Source: Bacteroidota bacterium (GTDB lineage Bacteria > Bacteroidota > Bacteroidia > Flavobacteriales > Flavobacteriaceae). From it: a stretch of DNA of 15,458 nt. This document shows positions 11,756-15,458 of the stretch, in pieces. The DNA is taken from positions 1 through 15,458 of the forward strand of contig JAEZGB010000164.1 of NCBI GenBank assembly GCA_023437485.1, given 5' to 3'. The position numbers were made by a program, and so were the translations under genes. The notes under the pieces are model-generated. The model was not told the origin of the DNA, did no database searches, and saw only the letters and a program-made list of their open reading frames with translations. Every line of letters begins with the position of its first letter. Position 1 is the first letter of the stretch.

Positions 11756-12913
11756 CTACTTCCCATCAAACCGGTTGTACTTTTTCATAACTTCCTTTAG
11801 CTTTTGGCGAGGAACTTCATAATTAATATTGCCGTTGATGCCCTCCATGGTCTCGGCGGCCAGCAGCGCATTGATAATCGCTTCTTCGGTTGACTCCACC
11901 GCGGCCTCATAAATCCGGTCCAGGTGGTCTTTGGAAATACTGTTCCAGGTGAGCATAGTGCCCTTTTCATTTGATTGCGGAGCGACCGTCGAAAACGCGA
12001 GGAAAATATCCCCCGATGAATTCCTACCCAAACCGCCGGTGCGCGCTACGCCCAATGAGGCGCGTTTGGCCACGGCTTTGAGAAACATCGGTAACAAGGG
12101 CGCGTCAGTGGCGATTACCACAATGATGGAACCGTCTTTTTCTTTTGAATTGTAAACCGGCATGGCGTCGGTAATTTCGCGCCCTACCGGTACGCCTGAG
12201 ATCACCAGGTCTTTCCGCCCGCCGAAGTTGGCCTGTACAAAGGCGCCCACGGTGTATTGCTGCCCGTCAATTTTAAAAATCCGCGACGATGTGCCGCTAC
12301 CGCCCTTAAAATGGAAAAGGCTCATCCCGGTTCCGCCGCCAACATTTCCTTCGGCAACAGGGCCTGATTTCGCCGCGTCCAACGCCTCAAAAACGTGCTC
12401 TTTCCTGACATGCAAACCGTTGATATCATTGAGGATACCGTCAAAAGTTTCGGCAACTACGGGAAGCCCGAATGAAAAATCGATCAGCCCACCCTGCGAG
12501 AAGTTCCTGATATTCCATTCGCCGATGGCATCGCGAACAACACCGATACTGTTGGTATTGGTAATGCCGATGGGGCCGTAAGTCCCGCCGTATTCCTCGA
12601 TCACGGTCGTGCCGGTCATTTCGCCGTCGCCGTTAAGGCAAAACCATCCGGCGGGAACCGGATCGGCAGTTCTTCCTTTTGGCAATATCACGGTTACACC
12701 GGTGCGCACGGGCCCCTCGCCAACTTTGAGTTTTCCCCTGCCCGAAATCAGTGTTTTGTAACCGACCAGCACACCTGGTACGTCGGTTATCGCGTTGAAT
12801 TTACCCGGAGTTCCGTTAAAGGGTATGCCGAATTCCCGGGCGCGGGTTTTTTGAGCCGATACTGATAACGCGGCCATTACGGCCATTGTAAGCGCAAAAT
12901 GTTTGATTTTCAT
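11756..12913 (-). CDS. Exported P1-family (DmpA/BapA-type) self-processing peptidase
   Basis: 385 residues from the ATG at 12913; a GTG in frame at 12931 would add six residues (VINQKN) ahead of the signal peptide and overlap the promoter box. The signal peptide MKIKHFALTMAVMAALSVSA is cleaved near residue 20-21. The mature enzyme starts REFGIPFNGTPGKFNAITDV and shows VGEGPVRTGVTVILP, GTTVIEEYGGTYGPIGITNT, EGNVGGGTGM (188-197) and GGSGTSSR (204-211). In this Ntn-hydrolase-like family the chain cleaves itself just before a Ser in the last motif, here most likely Ser209, which becomes the N-terminal nucleophile. Members are aminopeptidases, some specific for D-amino acids or beta-peptides; the specificity here is unknown. 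Its location would be periplasmic or secreted. It lies 42 bases after the APP1-like gene on the same strand but has its own promoter box. Confidence 0.92.
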   Translation of the reverse strand: MKIKHFALTMAVMAALSVSAQKTRAREFGIPFNGTPGKFNAITDVPGVLVGYKTLISGRGKLKVGEGPVRTGVTVILPKGRTADPVPAGWFCLNGDGEMTGTTVIEEYGGTYGPIGITNTNSIGVVRDAIGEWNIRNFSQGGLIDFSFGLPVVAETFDGILNDINGLHVRKEHVFEALDAAKSGPVAEGNVGGGTGMSLFHFKGGSGTSSRIFKIDGQQYTVGAFVQANFGGRKDLVISGVPVGREITDAMPVYNSKEKDGSIIVVIATDAPLLPMFLKAVAKRASLGVARTGGLGRNSSGDIFLAFSTVAPQSNEKGTMLTWNSISKDHLDRIYEAAVESTEEAIINALLAAETMEGINGNINYEVPRQKLKEVMKKYNRFDGK

Positions 12914-12930
12914 ATTTTTTTGATTGATCA

Positions 12931-12959
12931 CAAATGTAATGCAATCAATGATAAATCAA
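12931..12959 (-). promoter_or_regulatory. Promoter of the P1 peptidase (TTG-N18-TACATTTG)
   Basis: On the minus strand a perfect -7 box TACATTTG (12938-12931) is preceded, after 18 bases, by TTG (12959-12957). The box ends 17 bases before the ATG. The upstream element overlaps the stop codon of the APP1-like gene, so the peptidase can be transcribed apart from it. Confidence 0.6.
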
Positions 12960-13975
12960 ATCAAGCCCATTGCCGCGGCGTGTTCCACCGCTTGCGAAGA
13001 ATGGTCTACCATCAGCACGGGCACTTCCCTAAAATTGTCCACGATGCTTTTTACATGCCGCATCCGCCGCTGATTGGGTACCGATCGCAGGTAAATCACC
13101 AGGATCCGGTCAGGGTATTGCACCGCAATGTCAGTGTAGATTGAGGCATCGTGCTCGCCGCTGTCGCCAATCAGGACAAATTTCATTGACGGATAGGATT
13201 CAAGCAAATTGACGATCTCCTTTTGTTTATGGGGTTTTTCATCGGCAGTGAGGCGCTTGAAAATGCTGGAAAAACTCCTGAGCAGGATGGGCCCCTTTGG
13301 AAAACCGTTGTGGTCCAAAAACAACTCGAGGTACCTGTAAAGGTTCCACGGGCTGTTGCTCAGGTAAAAAACAGGATTGCGCTCCTTGTTGTCGATGCCT
13401 TTATGCAACTTTTGGTACAGCTGGGGCGCGTCTTTCAGCGGGATCCTCTTAAAAGTGTTTACAAAAAGAGTGTTGCGGATTACCTTCCACTTCAGGAAGG
13501 AAGTCACCCCGGTGTTCAGGAGGGTGTCGTCGATATCGCTGATAATGCCGAAATCGGCCTCGTGGTCAGGGATCAGGAATTCGCCGCTAAAAACGAGTGA
13601 GGCAGCGGTACGGGCAGTGGCATCGGTAAAAAGTGTGAACGGCACCCAACCTTCATGGTCGGCAAAATGAGCGATATCCTGCGGAAGCGCCATGTCGAAC
13701 AAAAAATAACCCTTGTGGTCGCTAAGGGCTTCAAGCCTGAAAGTACCAATGGTTAACGTCACCTTTAACCCGGGAAGCTCATGCGTGTTGAATTGATTTA
13801 CGGCATTTTTGATAGATTGCCACCACGATTGATTTTCATGGTATTCAAGAGGCCGGTTGTCCAATAGCCTGCCCTTTATATAAAGATGAGTGCCCGAACC
13901 ATAAGAGCGATAGGGAATGATGCGAACCGCTTCCACCTTGTACCGTCTAAAAAGTTTGTTCAATCGTTTGCTCAT
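12956..13975 (-). CDS. APP1-like phosphatase-domain protein (HAD superfamily, DUF2183)
   Basis: 339 residues. An N-terminal beta-rich part (about 15-135: VRIIPYRSYGSGTHLYIKGR, then KVTLTIGTFRLEALSDHKGYF) precedes the catalytic domain. HAD motif I is SDIDDTLLNTGV with Asp147 and Asp149 (DxDxT). Motif II is YLSNSPWNLY with Ser206. A lysine (249 or 252) in the KPHKQKEI region supplies motif III, and GDSGEHD at 270-276 is motif IV. This matches the conserved domain of yeast App1, a phosphatidate phosphatase; bacterial members are common and mostly uncharacterised. No signal peptide, so cytoplasmic. The substrate may be a phospholipid or another phosphate ester. All catalytic positions are present. 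It precedes the P1 peptidase gene on the same strand and is divergent from the MarR gene; a CGTAA-T-TTACG palindrome (13978-13988) lies just upstream of its ATG. No convincing promoter box was found. Confidence 0.92.
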   Translation of the reverse strand: MSKRLNKLFRRYKVEAVRIIPYRSYGSGTHLYIKGRLLDNRPLEYHENQSWWQSIKNAVNQFNTHELPGLKVTLTIGTFRLEALSDHKGYFLFDMALPQDIAHFADHEGWVPFTLFTDATARTAASLVFSGEFLIPDHEADFGIISDIDDTLLNTGVTSFLKWKVIRNTLFVNTFKRIPLKDAPQLYQKLHKGIDNKERNPVFYLSNSPWNLYRYLELFLDHNGFPKGPILLRSFSSIFKRLTADEKPHKQKEIVNLLESYPSMKFVLIGDSGEHDASIYTDIAVQYPDRILVIYLRSVPNQRRMRHVKSIVDNFREVPVLMVDHSSQAVEHAAAMGLI

Positions 13976-14022
13976 ACCGTAATTTACGATGGCTTTTTTT
14001 CATCGCCAAAAAAATTTCCATT

Positions 14023-14040
14023 TACTATGCGTGCATAATA
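14023..14040. promoter_or_regulatory. Imperfect palindrome upstream of marR, candidate operator
   Basis: TAcTATGC-GT-GCATAaTA, seven of eight base pairs symmetric, centre 14031/14032. It lies 8 bases upstream of the -7 box of the MarR gene, where the upstream promoter element should be. Size and symmetry suit a MarR dimer. Autoregulation is inferred from position; the sequence has not been shown to bind anything. Confidence 0.5.
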
Positions 14041-14048
14041 TATTTTGC

Positions 14049-14056
14049 TATCTTTG
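14049..14056 (+). promoter_or_regulatory. -7 box (TATCTTTG) of the marR-fadN operon, five bases from the ATG
   Basis: A perfect TAnnTTTG match. Only five bases separate it from the ATG at 14062, which predicts a leaderless or nearly leaderless transcript. Confidence 0.6.
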
Positions 14057-14061
14057 GGTTT

Positions 14062-14505
14062 ATGAGGGACCCAGCAATTGATTATGTTTTGCGCGCCACA
14101 TGGCAGGCCGTTGCCCGTATGTACAACGAACAGGCCGCAACTTACGGCGGTTCAATGGCGATTGGTTTTGCCCTGCTGAATATAGACCGTGAGAATGGCA
14201 CTCCCTCAACCACGCTGGCCCCGCAGATGGGAATGGAACCAACAAGCCTTTCGCGAACCTTAAAATCGATGGAAGAAAAAGGCCTGATTACCCGGCGCCC
14301 AAATCCCGAAGACGGCCGTGGCGTTCTCATACACCTGACCGATTTCGGCAAACAGATGCGCGAGCGCTCCAGGGAAACCGTCATTGCCTTTAACGACGCT
14401 GTCCGCCAGAAGGTCAGTGAGGAAAAGATCACACATTTTTACGAAGTCGCCGACGCTATCAATAAAATCGTCGCCGACCGCGAATTATATAACCAATCAA
14501 TATGA
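14062..14505 (+). CDS. MarR-family transcriptional regulator of a beta-oxidation operon
   Basis: 147 residues. The ATG at 14062 gives MRDPAIDYVLRATWQAVARM, the expected N-terminal helix. The winged helix-turn-helix follows: TLAPQMGMEPTSLSRTLKSM (51-70) contains the recognition helix. The wing is RRPNPEDGRGVLIHLTDFG (78-96), with the conserved Asp84 and Arg86 pair. The C-terminal helix (about 105-140) completes the dimer interface. MarR proteins usually repress adjacent genes and release DNA on binding a small ligand; next to a beta-oxidation gene the natural ligand would be a fatty acid or acyl-CoA, which is inference. The last four bases (ATGA) overlap the start of the FadN-like gene, so the two are translationally coupled. 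The candidate operator is at 14023-14040. The gene order MarR then 3-hydroxyacyl-CoA dehydrogenase is familiar from flavobacteria. Confidence 0.93.
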   Translation: MRDPAIDYVLRATWQAVARMYNEQAATYGGSMAIGFALLNIDRENGTPSTTLAPQMGMEPTSLSRTLKSMEEKGLITRRPNPEDGRGVLIHLTDFGKQMRERSRETVIAFNDAVRQKVSEEKITHFYEVADAINKIVADRELYNQSI

Positions 14506-15458
14506 AACGCAACATCAGGAAAGTCGCGGTAATCGGTTCCGGAATCATGGGATCGGGAATCGCGTGCCATTTTGCCAATATTGGCGTCGAAGTGCTCCTT
14601 TTGGACATTGTCCCCCGGGAATTGACGCCTGCCGAAGCGGCAAAGGGCCTTACCCTAAATGACAAAGCAGTGAGAAACCGGCTAGTCAACGAGCATCTGG
14701 CCGCGGCACTGAAGTCCAAACCTTCGCCTATTTACCACCCGTCGTTTGCAAACCGCATTACAACGGGCAACATCGACGATAACCTGAAAGACATTGCTTC
14801 GGCCGACTGGATCATTGAGGTGGTCATCGAAAGGCTCGATATCAAAAAGCAGGTCTTTGAAAAGATTGAAGAATTCCGCAAACCCGGCACCATCATTACG
14901 TCCAACACCTCGGGTATCCCAATCCGTTTTATGGCCGAAGGACGCAGCGAGGATTTTCGCAGGCATTTTTGCGGAACGCACTTTTTTAACCCGGCGCGCT
15001 ACCTGAAACTCTTTGAAATCATTCCCGGCCCCGACACTTCACAGGAGGTATTGGACTTTTTGAACCATTACGGCGAACTCTATCTTGGCAAGACCTCGGT
15101 CGTGGCAAAGGATACGCCCGCCTTCATCGGCAACCGCATCGGGATTTACGGCATCATGAGCCTATTTCACCAGGTTCGGGAAATGGGGCTAACGGTAGAG
15201 GAAGTGGACAAACTTACCGGCCCGGTAATCGGACGACCAAAATCGGCGACTTTCAGGACCGTTGACGTTGTTGGGCTTGATACCCTGGTGCATGTTGCGA
15301 ACGGGCTTTATGAAGGCGTTCCGGACGACGAACAGCACGAACTTTTTAAATTGCCTGATTATATTTCGACGATGAACGAGAATAAGTGGCTCGGAAGCAA
15401 GTCGGGACAGGGATTTTATAAAAAAGAGGGCAAGGATATTTTGGCGCTGGACCTGGAG
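14502..15458 (+). CDS. fadN: FadN-like 3-hydroxyacyl-CoA dehydrogenase, C-terminal part beyond window
   Basis: The first 319 codons are present; the window ends inside the gene. ATG at 14502 overlaps the MarR stop (ATGA). A Rossmann fold binds NAD: VAVIGSGIMGSGIA (8-21) with Asp35 at the end of the second strand. The catalytic motif is GTHFFNPARYLKLFEIIPG (158-176), with His160 and Glu172; Ser137 (NTSG) and Asn211 (FIGNRIG) complete the active site. A C-terminal helical domain begins at about 205 (TGPVIGRPKSATFRTVDVVG) and includes GSKSGQGFYKKEG. It oxidises L-3-hydroxyacyl-CoA to 3-ketoacyl-CoA in the cytosol. The order of blocks matches B. subtilis FadN (about 790 residues), in which an enoyl-CoA hydratase domain follows; that part would lie beyond 15458. 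The name is by similarity. Thiolase and acyl-CoA dehydrogenase genes would be expected next. Confidence 0.92.
   Translation, partial: MKRNIRKVAVIGSGIMGSGIACHFANIGVEVLLLDIVPRELTPAEAAKGLTLNDKAVRNRLVNEHLAAALKSKPSPIYHPSFANRITTGNIDDNLKDIASADWIIEVVIERLDIKKQVFEKIEEFRKPGTIITSNTSGIPIRFMAEGRSEDFRRHFCGTHFFNPARYLKLFEIIPGPDTSQEVLDFLNHYGELYLGKTSVVAKDTPAFIGNRIGIYGIMSLFHQVREMGLTVEEVDKLTGPVIGRPKSATFRTVDVVGLDTLVHVANGLYEGVPDDEQHELFKLPDYISTMNENKWLGSKSGQGFYKKEGKDILALDLE

Noticed and set aside
12162..12581. 139-codon ORF antisense to the P1 peptidase
   Set aside because: The Pro/Ser-rich product is what the third-position pattern of the peptidase gene gives in reverse; no start signal or family features.

Overview
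The window looks like a Flavobacteriaceae-type member of the Bacteroidota. The reasons are a secreted protein with a type IX secretion C-terminal sorting domain, several lipoproteins, and flavobacterial protein families (DUF1508 pairs, and a TPR histidine kinase with an unusual response regulator). Several genes also have TAnnTTTG promoter boxes of the Bacteroidota type upstream. I see no rRNA, tRNA, CRISPR, IS element or phage gene. Gene content is ordinary chromosomal.

Layout. 1-957 (-) is a flavin-dependent luciferase-like monooxygenase that runs off the left edge. 1056-1388 (+) is a tandem DUF1508 (YegP-like) protein. 1557-3370 (+) is a two-gene unit of exported lipoproteins: an uncharacterised protein and a NodB-type polysaccharide deacetylase, overlapping by one base. 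3563-5086 (-) is a secreted adhesin-like T9SS substrate with a clear terminator. 5315-5671 (+) is a second, divergent DUF1508 protein, convergent with a DUF808/YedI membrane protein at 5764-6618 (-). A secreted staphylococcal-nuclease-like protein (6749-7231, +, TTG start) converges with an uncharacterised single-pass membrane protein (7253-8056, -).

8341-11029 (+) is a probable three-gene signalling operon: a 55-residue lipoprotein ending in eight prolines, a lipobox-bearing TPR sensor kinase, and a response regulator with a DNA-binding tail. After it comes a 444-base gene-free stretch full of period-7 tandem repeats, then a 66-residue Cys/His-rich protein. On the minus strand, an APP1-like HAD phosphatase (12956-13975) precedes an exported P1-family (DmpA-type) self-processing peptidase (11756-12913) that has its own promoter box. 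On the right, a MarR regulator (14062-14505) overlaps the start of a FadN-like 3-hydroxyacyl-CoA dehydrogenase (from 14502, cut by the window edge). This is the head of a fatty-acid beta-oxidation operon, with a palindrome that could be the MarR operator.

The two most interesting things are: (i) the polyproline lipoprotein / TPR kinase / regulator cassette, which could be a surface or periplasmic sensing system with its own small lipoprotein partner; and (ii) non-coding heptamer arrays at several intergenic sites, where the unit sequence changes (CTGACAA, CTGACGA, CTGATGA, CTGACAG, CTGAAAG, GAAAGAA, GAAAGAG) but the 7-base period is kept. All functional calls come from reading the sequence and from recall of family motifs; no database search was run.
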